From Desulfosporosinus orientis DSM 765 (GTDB taxonomy: Bacteria; Bacillota; Desulfitobacteriia; Desulfitobacteriales; Desulfitobacteriaceae), in NCBI RefSeq assembly GCF_000235605.1, contig NC_016584.1, positions 1,290,001 to 1,354,000 of the forward strand: a stretch of 64,000 nucleotides of DNA, written 5' to 3'. Numbering within the stretch: position 1 is the stretch's first letter; every line of letters starts with the position of its first letter. This document shows, piece after piece, positions 43,911 through 52,147 of the stretch. The notes beneath the pieces were generated by a model. That model worked only from the letters and a program-made list of their open reading frames with translations, searched no databases and was not told where the DNA came from. Made by a program: the position numbers and the translations under genes.

Positions 43911-45818
43911 GTGGAACGCCAAATATATCTTGAAAACAGAGCTTGGCAAGATGGACTGGCCTTGATGATGGAAAAGCTCGCTGAGCGCAGTGTACCGAAA
44001 AATGAGTTTGTTGATGTGCGCTCAGCCCTGCACAGAATCACGGGTACAATTATCCGTTCCAAAAGAAGTTCACCGCATTTCGCCGCCTCGGCGATGGATG
44101 GCTATGCAATTCGAGCTAAGGATACTCATGGGATTTCGGAGCGGGAGCCTCATTGGTTAGAACTTGGTATTCAGGCCATTCAAGTTGATACCGGGGACCC
44201 TATACCAGAGGGAATGGACGCCGTTGTCATGATTGAAGAAGTCTTGGAACTAAGTGAGAAGGGAATCTTACTTCAGGCTCCGGTCGTACCTTGGAATCAT
44301 GTCCGACCAGTAGGGGAGGACATTGTGGAAGGGGAAGTGCTTCTTCCCATTCATCATCGTATTCGCCCCCAGGATCAGGGAGCACTGTTGGCAGCTGGAT
44401 TGTTAGAAGTTGAAGTCCGGATTAAACCGCGGGTGGGTATAATTCCGACGGGGGATGAAATCCGTCCGCCGGAGGCCACCCTTCAGGTAGGAGATATTGT
44501 GGATAGTAATTCTACGGTCCTGGCCTCCTTGGTTGAGGAATGGGGCGGAACTGCGACTATTTCGCCGATCATCCCGGATCAACCCCAGTTGCTAGAGGAA
44601 GCAATACTCAAGATGGCCGCATCACAGGATATTCTGGTGATCATCGCAGGATCCTCACAAGGGCGGGATGATTATACATCTCAGATGGTTCAGAAGTTCG
44701 GGACACTTTATTTGCATGGAGTAGCAATTAAGCCCGGCAAACCAGTGGTTTTGGGAGAGGTTCAAGGAAAGCCTGCCATCGGCATCCCCGGTTACCCAGT
44801 ATCCGCCTATTTGACGGCCCATTTATTCTTAGAACCATGGGTCAAGCATTTGCAGGGGCTTAGTAAAGACTCACAGGCTTCCCTGAATACCATTATCAGC
44901 AAAAAGGTCTTCTCCTCTTTAGGTAGTGAAGAATTTGTGCGAGTTAAAGTAGGAAGAGTCGGAGAACGTTGGGTTGCTGCCCCATTGAGCCGAGGGGCTG
45001 GCGTGACAATGAGTCTCGTCCGAGCGGATGGGATACTAAGGGTCCCTCGCTTACAGGAAGGGTTTCATGAGGGTGAAACAGTACCTGTTGAACTTTTAAG
45101 GCCTGTTTCGGAGTTGGAAGATACCCTTGTCTGCATTGGATCTCATGATCTGACCTTAGACGTTTTAAGCAGCCATATGAAGGCTCGAGGTGGGCAGGGA
45201 GGTATAGCCTCAGCTCATGTAGGGAGTTTAGCTGGAATTTTGTCTCTGCGCAAAGGGGAAGCGCATTTTGCGGGGATTCACTTGCTAGATCCAGAGACGG
45301 GGGAGTATAATCGCTCGTATTTGCAGCGGTTTTTACCGGGCAGAGATGTAGCTTTGATAAATTTAGTGTATAGAACCCAAGTTTTAATTGTACCAAAAGG
45401 AAACCCGCTGAATATTAAGACTCTGGAGGACTTAGTTAAGCCAGGGGTTCGATTTATTAATCGTCAGGGGGGGTCTGGTACTCGGGTGCTTTTAGATTAT
45501 CTGCTCCAGAAGAAAGGCATAAGCAAAGAGGAAATTTTGGGGTATGAGCGCGAGGAATTTACCCACTTAGCGATTGCTGTGGCGGTTGCCTCGGGAGCAG
45601 CTGATGTAGGGCTGGGTATTCAAAGTGCTGCGGAAGCCCTAGGGCTGGATTATGTGCTCGTTGGAGAGGAACGTTATGATCTGGTTGTTCCGAGGGAATA
45701 TCTGGACGAACCCCGCATGAAAGCAATGATTTCCGTTATTCAAAGCAAAGCTTTCCAAGAGGATGTGATGGCTCTCGGCGGATACGATGTCCGGGAGACG
45801 GGGAAATTTCTGACTTAA
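43911..45818 (+). CDS. MoeA fused to periplasmic-binding-like sensor domain
   Basis: 635 residues, GTG start with GGGAGG about 10 bases upstream. The first 400 are a second MoeA (ASAMDGYAIRAKDTHG, GIIPTGDEIRPP, VIIAGSSQGRDDYTS, GIPGYPVSAYLTAHLF). The last 210 form a type II binding-protein-like domain (HFAGIHLLDPETGEYN, VRFINRQGGSGTRVLLD, SGAADVGLGIQSAAEALGL) without signal peptide, hence cytoplasmic. The same domain forms the C-terminal part of the regulator at 52148-53062. The fusion suggests sensing or channelling of the oxyanion or pterin ligand during metal insertion. Such fusions are known in other genomes; the ligand here is inferred. Confidence 0.85.
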   Translation: MERQIYLENRAWQDGLALMMEKLAERSVPKNEFVDVRSALHRITGTIIRSKRSSPHFAASAMDGYAIRAKDTHGISEREPHWLELGIQAIQVDTGDPIPEGMDAVVMIEEVLELSEKGILLQAPVVPWNHVRPVGEDIVEGEVLLPIHHRIRPQDQGALLAAGLLEVEVRIKPRVGIIPTGDEIRPPEATLQVGDIVDSNSTVLASLVEEWGGTATISPIIPDQPQLLEEAILKMAASQDILVIIAGSSQGRDDYTSQMVQKFGTLYLHGVAIKPGKPVVLGEVQGKPAIGIPGYPVSAYLTAHLFLEPWVKHLQGLSKDSQASLNTIISKKVFSSLGSEEFVRVKVGRVGERWVAAPLSRGAGVTMSLVRADGILRVPRLQEGFHEGETVPVELLRPVSELEDTLVCIGSHDLTLDVLSSHMKARGGQGGIASAHVGSLAGILSLRKGEAHFAGIHLLDPETGEYNRSYLQRFLPGRDVALINLVYRTQVLIVPKGNPLNIKTLEDLVKPGVRFINRQGGSGTRVLLDYLLQKKGISKEEILGYEREEFTHLAIAVAVASGAADVGLGIQSAAEALGLDYVLVGEERYDLVVPREYLDEPRMKAMISVIQSKAFQEDVMALGGYDVRETGKFLT

Positions 45819-45823
45819 AAATT

Positions 45824-45864
45824 AAGACCCTATGGCAGACTTTAATAAGCCTCCTTAGGGTCTT
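45824..45864. terminator. bidirectional terminator between convergent genes
   Basis: AAGACCCTA (45824-45832) pairs with TAGGGTCTT (45856-45864), between the convergent moeA-fusion and HdrD-like genes. Confidence 0.8.
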
Positions 45865-45867
45865 TAT

Positions 45868-47850
45868 CTATAGTGCTTTATACACAATTTCTGCAATGTC
45901 CAGGCTTTCAATCTCTGCATCAGAACTGCTTATAGCTTCTGTCAGCGTTTTTAAACATAAAGAACAGGCGCTGGCCAATACATCAGGCTTATTTTTTAAA
46001 GCGTAAGTGACAAGTAGGTTACCGATCGCATGCTCATGGCTATCTTCCATCCAGATTCGGCCTCCGCCAGCGCCACAACAAAAGGCTCGAGAGTAATTAT
46101 TTTTCATCTCAATTAATTGGAGCCCTGGAATAGAGGCTAACACGTCTCTGGGAGCCTGATAGATGTTGTTATATCTCCCTAAGTAACAGGGATCATGATA
46201 GTTAACTCTGAGGTTATTGTTAAGCTGCGGTTCTAGCTTGCCAGATTTTATTAGCTCTAGGATAAACTCAGAATGGTGCATCACCCGGTAATGTCCCCCG
46301 AACTGAGGATAATCATTTTTAAGAGTATTGTAACAATGGGGACAGTGAGTCACTATGGTTTTGAATTTATGCTGGTTTAAAAACGTAATATTTTCAAGAG
46401 CTAACTGTTGAAAGAGTTTTTCGTTCCCAAGACGCCTTACTGAATCGCCGCAACATTTTTCTGCCTTACCCAAGATGGCGTAGTTGACCCCTGCTTTTTC
46501 TAATAGTCTAAACATTACCTGCGAGACATTCGTATTCCGGTCTTCATAAGAACCTAAACAACCTACCCAATATAGGATATCTGTCTGTTTTTTCTCACGA
46601 ATAAGGGGGATTTGCAGCTCTCTATCCAAATAGTACTTGCTGTCTAAGTTTAATCCCCAGGGATTCCCAATTTCGGAGATGTTTTTAAATAACGTCTGAA
46701 TCTCTAGAGGATAGCTGGGGCCTTCGGGAAGCAGACTTCTTCTCATATCGACGATTCTCTTAATATGCTCTATTTGGATTGGGCATTTGTCTTCACAGAG
46801 TCCGCAGGTAGTACAAGACATTAAGGTCTCTTTTGATATTACCTTATCAATGATTGCCTGGTCAAAGACCTTGCCTTTGCGTCCCCAAAAGGACCTCTTT
46901 TCAATGGAGTGCCGTTTTAAATCTCGGATGACAACATTTGGAGATAAAGGAGCTCCGCAGATAGTTGCAGGGCAGCCTTTCAGACACCTTCTGCAGGAGA
47001 TACAGGCATCTAATTCAAGAAGCTGTTTCTTGGTAAAATCTTCCAGGCGAGCAGCTCCGATGTTATTTACTTCTGTTGATAGTCTATTGACTGGGCTTAG
47101 CCCTCCGATTGGAGAAGAAGGTTTTAATAAAATGTTCAGCGAAGAAGCAATCATGTGAAACAATTTAGAATAAGGAATATAGGCAATAAACCCAAAGGCC
47201 AACAGCATATGAAAATACCATAAGTAGGTATAAACATTGAGGGCCGAAAGCTCAGACAAGCGGGATATTTGAGTGGCTGAGGAAAACAACAAACCTATAG
47301 GTGACCACCAAGCCCAGGGATCATGGGTGGTGTAAATTCTTAGGCCCTCTAAAACATAGCCTGTCAAAAGTATTGAAAAAATAAGAATCAATAAAAAAGC
47401 ATCATCGAAGGTGTAATCTTCATGGTCCGGCTTATCAATATAGCGTTTGTAAGTAGCCATCCCAATTCCAATCATAGTCCAGAGACCAAATAAATCCATC
47501 AATAAGCTAAGGATTAAATAAAGTTTACCGTAAAATAGGGGAAATCCGAAATGCTCCTGAATGGCAATCACTAATGTTCCGATGGTTAAAATGACAAACC
47601 CATAAAAAACCCCTAAATGCATAAAACGGCGAAAACTTCCTTTGAAAATCTTGGCATCATGGTTCATTAAATCCTTAAAAAACATAATAAATCGTGGACC
47701 CAGGTCATCATAACCAATGGGGCGCCCTTGCAGCCAATTCCCAATCTTCTTTCGACAGCCTAGTATAAAAATAACGATGGAAAGTAAGGCGAAAAAATAC
47801 ATGATGCTCTTTCCATTGGTATTCCAAAACAGCTCTCTGGTCGCTTCCAT
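45868..47850 (-). CDS. membrane cytochrome b / HdrD-like iron-sulfur oxidoreductase
   Basis: 660 residues. The first 250 hold about six membrane segments with histidines suited to heme b (NarI-like). The soluble part has two [4Fe-4S] motifs (CISCRRCLKGCP and CTTCGLCEDKCP) and two CCG domains (GCLGSYEDRN...CCGDSVRRLG, DPCYLGRYN...CCGAGGGRIW). This architecture, like DsrMK or EtfAB-linked membrane FeS proteins fused into one chain, links a cytoplasmic donor to the menaquinone pool. GGAGG lies 7 bases before the ATG. It is a single gene with its own promoter, between the W-cofactor genes and the alcohol dehydrogenase. The donor is unknown; electrons from aldehyde oxidation or an electron-transfer flavoprotein are possible. 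Confidence 0.85.
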   Translation of the reverse strand: MEATRELFWNTNGKSIMYFFALLSIVIFILGCRKKIGNWLQGRPIGYDDLGPRFIMFFKDLMNHDAKIFKGSFRRFMHLGVFYGFVILTIGTLVIAIQEHFGFPLFYGKLYLILSLLMDLFGLWTMIGIGMATYKRYIDKPDHEDYTFDDAFLLILIFSILLTGYVLEGLRIYTTHDPWAWWSPIGLLFSSATQISRLSELSALNVYTYLWYFHMLLAFGFIAYIPYSKLFHMIASSLNILLKPSSPIGGLSPVNRLSTEVNNIGAARLEDFTKKQLLELDACISCRRCLKGCPATICGAPLSPNVVIRDLKRHSIEKRSFWGRKGKVFDQAIIDKVISKETLMSCTTCGLCEDKCPIQIEHIKRIVDMRRSLLPEGPSYPLEIQTLFKNISEIGNPWGLNLDSKYYLDRELQIPLIREKKQTDILYWVGCLGSYEDRNTNVSQVMFRLLEKAGVNYAILGKAEKCCGDSVRRLGNEKLFQQLALENITFLNQHKFKTIVTHCPHCYNTLKNDYPQFGGHYRVMHHSEFILELIKSGKLEPQLNNNLRVNYHDPCYLGRYNNIYQAPRDVLASIPGLQLIEMKNNYSRAFCCGAGGGRIWMEDSHEHAIGNLLVTYALKNKPDVLASACSLCLKTLTEAISSSDAEIESLDIAEIVYKAL

Positions 47851-47887
47851 AGAAAAGCCTCCATTGATTACTTGTCGCTACCGTATC

Positions 47888-47924
47888 AAAGCACCATCCC
47901 AAATCATCATGGGAGGTGCTTTTC
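47888..47924 (-). other. hairpin in leader of HdrD-like gene
   Basis: AAAGCACC (47888-47895) pairs with GGTGCTTT (47915-47922), with CCCA/TGGG pairing inside. It would be in the 5' leader of the minus-strand gene. No attenuator T-run on that strand; function unknown. Confidence 0.45.
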
Positions 47925-47959
47925 AATTAATAATCTAGGATGGGTCTGGTACAACTTGA

Positions 47960-47988
47960 ATGGTATCGTATTCTTAACACAAGGTCAA
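47960..47988 (-). promoter_or_regulatory. putative sigma-A promoter of HdrD-like gene
   Basis: On the minus strand TTGACC and TACCAT are separated by 17 bases. Transcription would start near 47953. Confidence 0.45.
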
Positions 47989-48103
47989 GCTAAGAGTTAT
48001 ACTATTTAATTAATGCAAAGTGTCACAAAGTTATAAGCTACAAAATTAACATCAAATATTGAAATTCATTTTTAAATACTTTGTTTCCCCATATACAAAA
48101 AAG

Positions 48104-48138
48104 TGTTCTAAAAATTAACGCTGTTCCATTACAAAGTG
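48104..48138. promoter_or_regulatory. degenerate activator sites upstream of alcohol dehydrogenase
   Basis: TGTTCTAAAAATTAACG (48104-48120) matches the left half and the final AACG of the site at 22161-22177, and a second TGTTCCATTA begins at 48122. They lie about 140-155 bases upstream of the -24 element. Confidence 0.45.
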
Positions 48139-48261
48139 AATCAAATTAGAGCAGAAGGAAACCCTTATTAAATTCAATTTTAAATAATTAGAGTATCATA
48201 AATAGAAATAAATCATTGGAAAAATAGGCTTGTGATTATTGTTACTAAAATATTTGGAATT

Positions 48262-48278
48262 TTGGCATAGATATTGCA
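48262..48278 (+). promoter_or_regulatory. sigma-54 (-24/-12) promoter of alcohol dehydrogenase
   Basis: TTGGCATAGATATTGCA, GG at 48264-48265 and GC at 48276-48277, 10 bases apart. Starts transcription about 40 bases before the gene. Confidence 0.85.
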
Positions 48279-48330
48279 ATTATAAAAAATAAAATTATTA
48301 AAAAAATAAATTAATTGGGAGGAATGAAAT

Positions 48331-49494
48331 ATGTCAGTTATTCATCAAGTGTATGGTTATTACATGCCCACTGTAAATCTTATGGGAGCAGGAGCTGCTC
48401 AAGAAACAGGAAAGCAAGCTAAATTATTGGGTGGAACAAAAGTACTGTTGGTGACCGATGCCTTTCTCGAAAAAATTGGTATGGCTCAGGAGATTGCTGA
48501 TATTATTGAAAAAGAGGGCCTCAAAGTTGTAATTTATGGTGGCGCTGAACCGAACCCGACGGATAAAAACGTACATGATGGATTTGATATTTATACTAAA
48601 GAAGGCTGCAATCTGATTGTCTCTGTTGGAGGAGGATCTTCTCATGACTGTGCCAAAGGAATCGGACTTGTTGCAGGAAATGGCGGCAGAATAAACGACT
48701 ATGAAGGTGTCGATAAATCTCCATTGCCTATGGCTCCGATGATTGCTATCAACACCACCGCCGGTACTGCCGCTGAAATGACAAGATTTTGTATTATCAC
48801 GGATTTAGCTAGGCATGTTAAAATGGCTATCGTCGATTGGCATGTAACCCCGAATGTCTCTATTAATGATCCTTTGTTAATGATGAAACAACCACCAAGT
48901 TTAACAGCTGCCACTGGAATGGACGCACTTACCCATGCTGTTGAGGCTTATGTTTCCACTGCTGCCACTCCAGTAACTGATTCAGCTGCCTTAATGGCTT
49001 TTAAACTAATTCCTAAATATCTTCGTCGTGCCGTGGCAAATGGGGATGATTTCGAAGCACGTGAACAAATGGCTTACGCTCAATTATTAGCGGGTATGGC
49101 TTTTAATAACGCCAGTTTAGGTTATGTTCACGCAATGGCTCATCAGTTAGGTGGATTCTATAATTTGCCTCATGGTGTATGTAACGCAATCCTGCTCCCC
49201 CACGTTTCACGTTTTAACCTGATTGGCAATCTCGATCGTTTTGCAGAGATTGCTGTAGCAATGGGCGAAAATATTGAAGGACTTTCTGTCAGAGAAGCTG
49301 CAGAAAAATGTTTAACCGCAATCGCTACGTTGTCTGCTGATGTTGGGATTCCTTCAGGGTTAAGCGAATTGAATGTCAAAGAAGAAGACTTAGCTATAAT
49401 GGCCCAAAATGCAAAATTAGATGCTTGTCAATTTACCAATCCTCGTACTGCAACTCTTGAACAAGTAATTCAGATCTATAAGAACGCGATGTAA
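48331..49494 (+). CDS. iron-containing alcohol dehydrogenase
   Basis: 387 residues, group III alcohol dehydrogenase. The NAD-binding glycine motif GGGSSHDCAKGIG and the metal site region GMDALTHAVEAYVS ... YVHAMAHQLGGFYNLPHGVCNA with its histidines are intact. GGGAGG lies upstream of the ATG. It interconverts primary alcohols and aldehydes with NAD(H) in the cytoplasm. The sigma-54 promoter places it in the same control class as the mop and aor operons, so it probably supplies aldehyde to those enzymes. Single gene followed by a terminator. Confidence 0.92.
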   Translation: MSVIHQVYGYYMPTVNLMGAGAAQETGKQAKLLGGTKVLLVTDAFLEKIGMAQEIADIIEKEGLKVVIYGGAEPNPTDKNVHDGFDIYTKEGCNLIVSVGGGSSHDCAKGIGLVAGNGGRINDYEGVDKSPLPMAPMIAINTTAGTAAEMTRFCIITDLARHVKMAIVDWHVTPNVSINDPLLMMKQPPSLTAATGMDALTHAVEAYVSTAATPVTDSAALMAFKLIPKYLRRAVANGDDFEAREQMAYAQLLAGMAFNNASLGYVHAMAHQLGGFYNLPHGVCNAILLPHVSRFNLIGNLDRFAEIAVAMGENIEGLSVREAAEKCLTAIATLSADVGIPSGLSELNVKEEDLAIMAQNAKLDACQFTNPRTATLEQVIQIYKNAM

Positions 49495-49546
49495 TATAAA
49501 TTATTTAAAAATAAATAATAATAAATACGCTATAGTTATTAAATGA

Positions 49547-49598
49547 AGCTGCTGTCCATAATGATGTCTAAGGATATTCTTTATGGGCAGCTCTTTTT
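49547..49598 (+). terminator. terminator of alcohol dehydrogenase gene
   Basis: Stem from AGCTGC...CCATA (49547-49560) with TATGGGCAGCT (49582-49592), followed by a T-run. Confidence 0.8.
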
Positions 49599-49607
49599 AC
49601 TTTGAAG

Positions 49608-49668
49608 AAAGAATAAAGAGAGTAAAATCTACAGAAGTAATCGCAGATCTTACTCTCTCTATTCTTTT
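49608..49668. terminator. hairpin terminator downstream of tup operon
   Basis: Long arms AAAGAATAAAGAGAGTAA (49608 on) with TTACTCTCTCTATTCTTT (to 49667), with T-rich flank on the plus strand and A-rich flank giving T on the minus strand; usable from both sides. Confidence 0.7.
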
Positions 49669-49737
49669 TAAAATAGAATGGACGCTCTTGCATGGGTCAA
49701 GTGATGAATTGAAGAGTACTTAAGATTGGAGGAGTAT

Positions 49738-50454
49738 TCAGGAGGTAAAGTGAGCGAGAAAACGGGTCACATCTCCTTGTTGGGGATTCTGTAGCAGTTC
49801 TGTTGGAGCGCCTTCCGCTGCGACTTGCCCATTGAGCAGAATCATAGCCCGGTTTGCTAAATGCGCTATATCTTTGAAATCATGGCTCACTAAGACGGTG
49901 GTTGTTTGAGTGGTTTTAAAAACTTTTGCGAGATCGACACGGAGTGCCTCTTTAGTGGGAGCATCAAGAGCAGAAAATGGTTCATCCAGAAACAAAACGT
50001 CCGGCTCTATGGCAAAGGCTCGTGCTAAGCTAACACGCTGGGCTTCTCCTCCTGACAGTGATCGGGCCAACTGCTTCGAAAGATGGATTACTCCAAATTG
50101 CTCCAGCCAATAGTCTACCCGTTGCTTAATGGTTTCCTTAGAGACACCTCGAATTTTTAAGCCAACGGCAACATTGTCAAAAACACGGGTATTCAATAAG
50201 AGGGACTCCTGAAAAACAATGGCGATTTTCCGTCGAATGGCAAGGGGAACGTTTTTTGGTACAGATTGGCCTTGGAAAAAGAGCAGTCCAGAGGTCGGAG
50301 TCTCCAAAAAAGCAAGGATTTTTAATAAACTGCTTTTTCCGGATCCATTAGGACCGATGAGACCAACACATTCGCCCGGCAATAAATGAAAATTAATACT
50401 CTGTAAAATAGTTTTATGATCCTGTTTCCAGGTAATCTCCTGAGCTTCTAGCAC
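49738..50454 (-). CDS. tupC: tungstate ABC transporter ATPase
   Basis: 238 residues, GTG start with AAGGAGG 8 bases upstream. Walker A GPNGSGKSS, signature LSGGEAQRVSLARA, Walker B VLFLDEPFSALD and the H-loop LVSHDFKD are present. It lacks the extra C-terminal regulatory domain of ModC. It is the last gene of the tup operon and powers oxyanion import with the permease and binding protein encoded just upstream. Confidence 0.9.
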   Translation of the reverse strand: MLEAQEITWKQDHKTILQSINFHLLPGECVGLIGPNGSGKSSLLKILAFLETPTSGLLFFQGQSVPKNVPLAIRRKIAIVFQESLLLNTRVFDNVAVGLKIRGVSKETIKQRVDYWLEQFGVIHLSKQLARSLSGGEAQRVSLARAFAIEPDVLFLDEPFSALDAPTKEALRVDLAKVFKTTQTTTVLVSHDFKDIAHLANRAMILLNGQVAAEGAPTELLQNPQQGDVTRFLAHFTS

Positions 50455-50455
50455 C

Positions 50456-51157
50456 TTAAGAGCCTCCTTGCTGTTTCTGTTGAAGTAGAGTTAAGCATAA
50501 GGTGGCCCCATAGGCTAATAGGCATAAAATAATACTTAAGGCAATTGCAATATCGAAGTTGCCTTTAGAGACCTCTAGGACAGTTGCTGTTGTAAGTACT
50601 CGAGTCTGCCCCTTAATATTTCCCCCTACGGCCATCGATGCACCGATCTCAGATACAATAGCGCCGAACCCGGCAATAATGGCAGCCAAAAGAGCAAAAC
50701 GGATTTCGCTGAGAAGCAGCCAAATATATTGTAGGCGTGTAGCTCCCAGCGCCCGAATTTGAAGTCTTAGCTTTGGGTCCGTTTGTTGAAGAGCAGCACA
50801 GGTCAACGCGGCGATAATGGGAGAAGCAATAATTGCTTGGGCAATGATAATAGCGGTTGGGGTATAGATGATGTTTAAGAAACCAAAAGGGCCGGAGCGC
50901 CATAGAAAGATTGAAACCCATAATCCAACGACTACCGGAGGCAAGCCCATCCCAGTGTTTACGATGCTTAAAATAAAGCGCCGCCCAGGGAAGGGCTTAA
51001 GTGCTAGGAGCGTACCCAAGGGGATTCCGATAAGGAGGCTAATCAACGTTCCTGTAGTAGAAATTTTGAGGGTAAGCAACGTGATTTCGAGAACTTCAGG
51101 ATCTCCAGTCAACAGGAGGTGAATGGCTGCTTGGATTCCTTCCCAGATCATTTCCAT
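50456..51157 (-). CDS. tupB: tungstate ABC transporter permease
   Basis: 233 residues, about five to six membrane segments, with the binding-protein-dependent permease loop EAA-like region (ALQQTDPKLRLQIRALGATRLQYIWLLLSEIRFALLAA). The closing part carries the IVSEIGASMAVGGNIKGQTRVLTTA segment typical of TupB. GGGAGGG-type site about 11 bases before the ATG. One base separates it from tupC. Confidence 0.9.
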   Translation of the reverse strand: MEMIWEGIQAAIHLLLTGDPEVLEITLLTLKISTTGTLISLLIGIPLGTLLALKPFPGRRFILSIVNTGMGLPPVVVGLWVSIFLWRSGPFGFLNIIYTPTAIIIAQAIIASPIIAALTCAALQQTDPKLRLQIRALGATRLQYIWLLLSEIRFALLAAIIAGFGAIVSEIGASMAVGGNIKGQTRVLTTATVLEVSKGNFDIAIALSIILCLLAYGATLCLTLLQQKQQGGS

Positions 51158-51194
51158 GGAGTGACATTCCCTCCTCTGCGTTGAATTATGAGTT

Positions 51195-52097
51195 TTACTT
51201 ACCTAGGTCTTCCATCTTTTTGCCTGCATCAGGGAAGAAGAGGGCCTGGCCATATTTATCTTTTCCAAAGGTTCCGATAAGTGTTTGGGTGTCTGGGCTT
51301 GTCATAAAATCAACAAAGGCTTTAGCTCCATCGGCATTTACTTTAGGGAACTTTTCAGGATTAACTTGCATTACGTGATAAATATTTAAGAGGGACGCAT
51401 CTCCTTGAAGCACGATCTCAAGTTTTAAGTTTTTCTGAGTCGCTAAGAACGTTGCACGGTCTGTTAAGGTATATCCCTCTTTCTCAGAGGTTACGGTGAG
51501 TGTTTGTCCCATACCTTGACCCGTTGCTTGATATTTATCTTCAGATGGTTTGACGTTAGCCTTGGTCCATAATGCTTTTTCCATTTTGTCTGTTCCAGAA
51601 TCATCTCCGCGAGAGACAAAAATTGAGGAACTGTCAGCGATCTTTTTAAAAGCATCGACGACGGTTTTTGTTTCTTTTACTTTGGCGGGATCGGCGGAAG
51701 GGCCAACGATCACGAAGTCGTTATGCATTACAAGTTGGTAGTTGATAGCCGATTGGTTATCCACTAATTTTTTTTCAGAGGCAGGTGCATGAACTAGTAA
51801 TACGTCTGCATCACCTTTTTCCCCCATGGCTAAAGCAGCTCCTGTACCGACAGCAACTGTTTTGACCTTATAGCCCGTTTTTTGTTCGAAAACAGGAATA
51901 AGGGCATCGAGTAGACCGCTGTCTTGGGTACTTGTGGTGGTAGCCAAAATCAAGTTGGGATTTGCTGGTTTTGGAGTTTCGGTTGTTTGTGGCGCTGGAG
52001 TTGTTGGGGCTGCAGTTTTTCCACAGCCGACAGCGATCAGCATAACGGCAATTATAAGCAGCGTGATACCAAAATTAAGACAATGTCTAATCTTCAT
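51195..52097 (-). CDS. tupA: tungstate-binding lipoprotein
   Basis: 300 residues. Lipoprotein signal: hydrophobic helix and lipobox AVGC, Cys near residue 25, followed by a Pro/Thr-rich linker. The ligand motif LATTTSTQDSGLL is the TTTS hallmark of TupA proteins, which prefer tungstate strongly over molybdate. Further conserved segments are GTGAALAMGEKGDADVLLVH, SRGDDSGTDKME and YTLTDRATFLA. Anchored outside the cytoplasmic membrane, it delivers tungstate to TupBC, matching the tungsten enzyme AOR encoded near by. Confidence 0.95.
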   Translation of the reverse strand: MKIRHCLNFGITLLIIAVMLIAVGCGKTAAPTTPAPQTTETPKPANPNLILATTTSTQDSGLLDALIPVFEQKTGYKVKTVAVGTGAALAMGEKGDADVLLVHAPASEKKLVDNQSAINYQLVMHNDFVIVGPSADPAKVKETKTVVDAFKKIADSSSIFVSRGDDSGTDKMEKALWTKANVKPSEDKYQATGQGMGQTLTVTSEKEGYTLTDRATFLATQKNLKLEIVLQGDASLLNIYHVMQVNPEKFPKVNADGAKAFVDFMTSPDTQTLIGTFGKDKYGQALFFPDAGKKMEDLGK

Positions 52098-52147
52098 TTA
52101 ATTTCATTTCCTTTCCCCTCATTAATTAAGAAATTAAGAGCTTTAAA

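Larger units (their letters stand above)
47851..48330. other. divergent control region of HdrD-like gene and alcohol dehydrogenase
   Basis: 480 bases with no supported gene. From left: a leader hairpin (47888-47924), a minus-strand sigma-A type promoter (47960-47988), activator-like half-sites (48104-48138) and a plus-strand sigma-54 promoter (48262-48278). Confidence 0.7.

Noticed and set aside
47888-47924. Terminator reading on the plus strand
   Set aside because: No plus-strand gene lies upstream of it; it is kept as a leader hairpin of the minus-strand gene.
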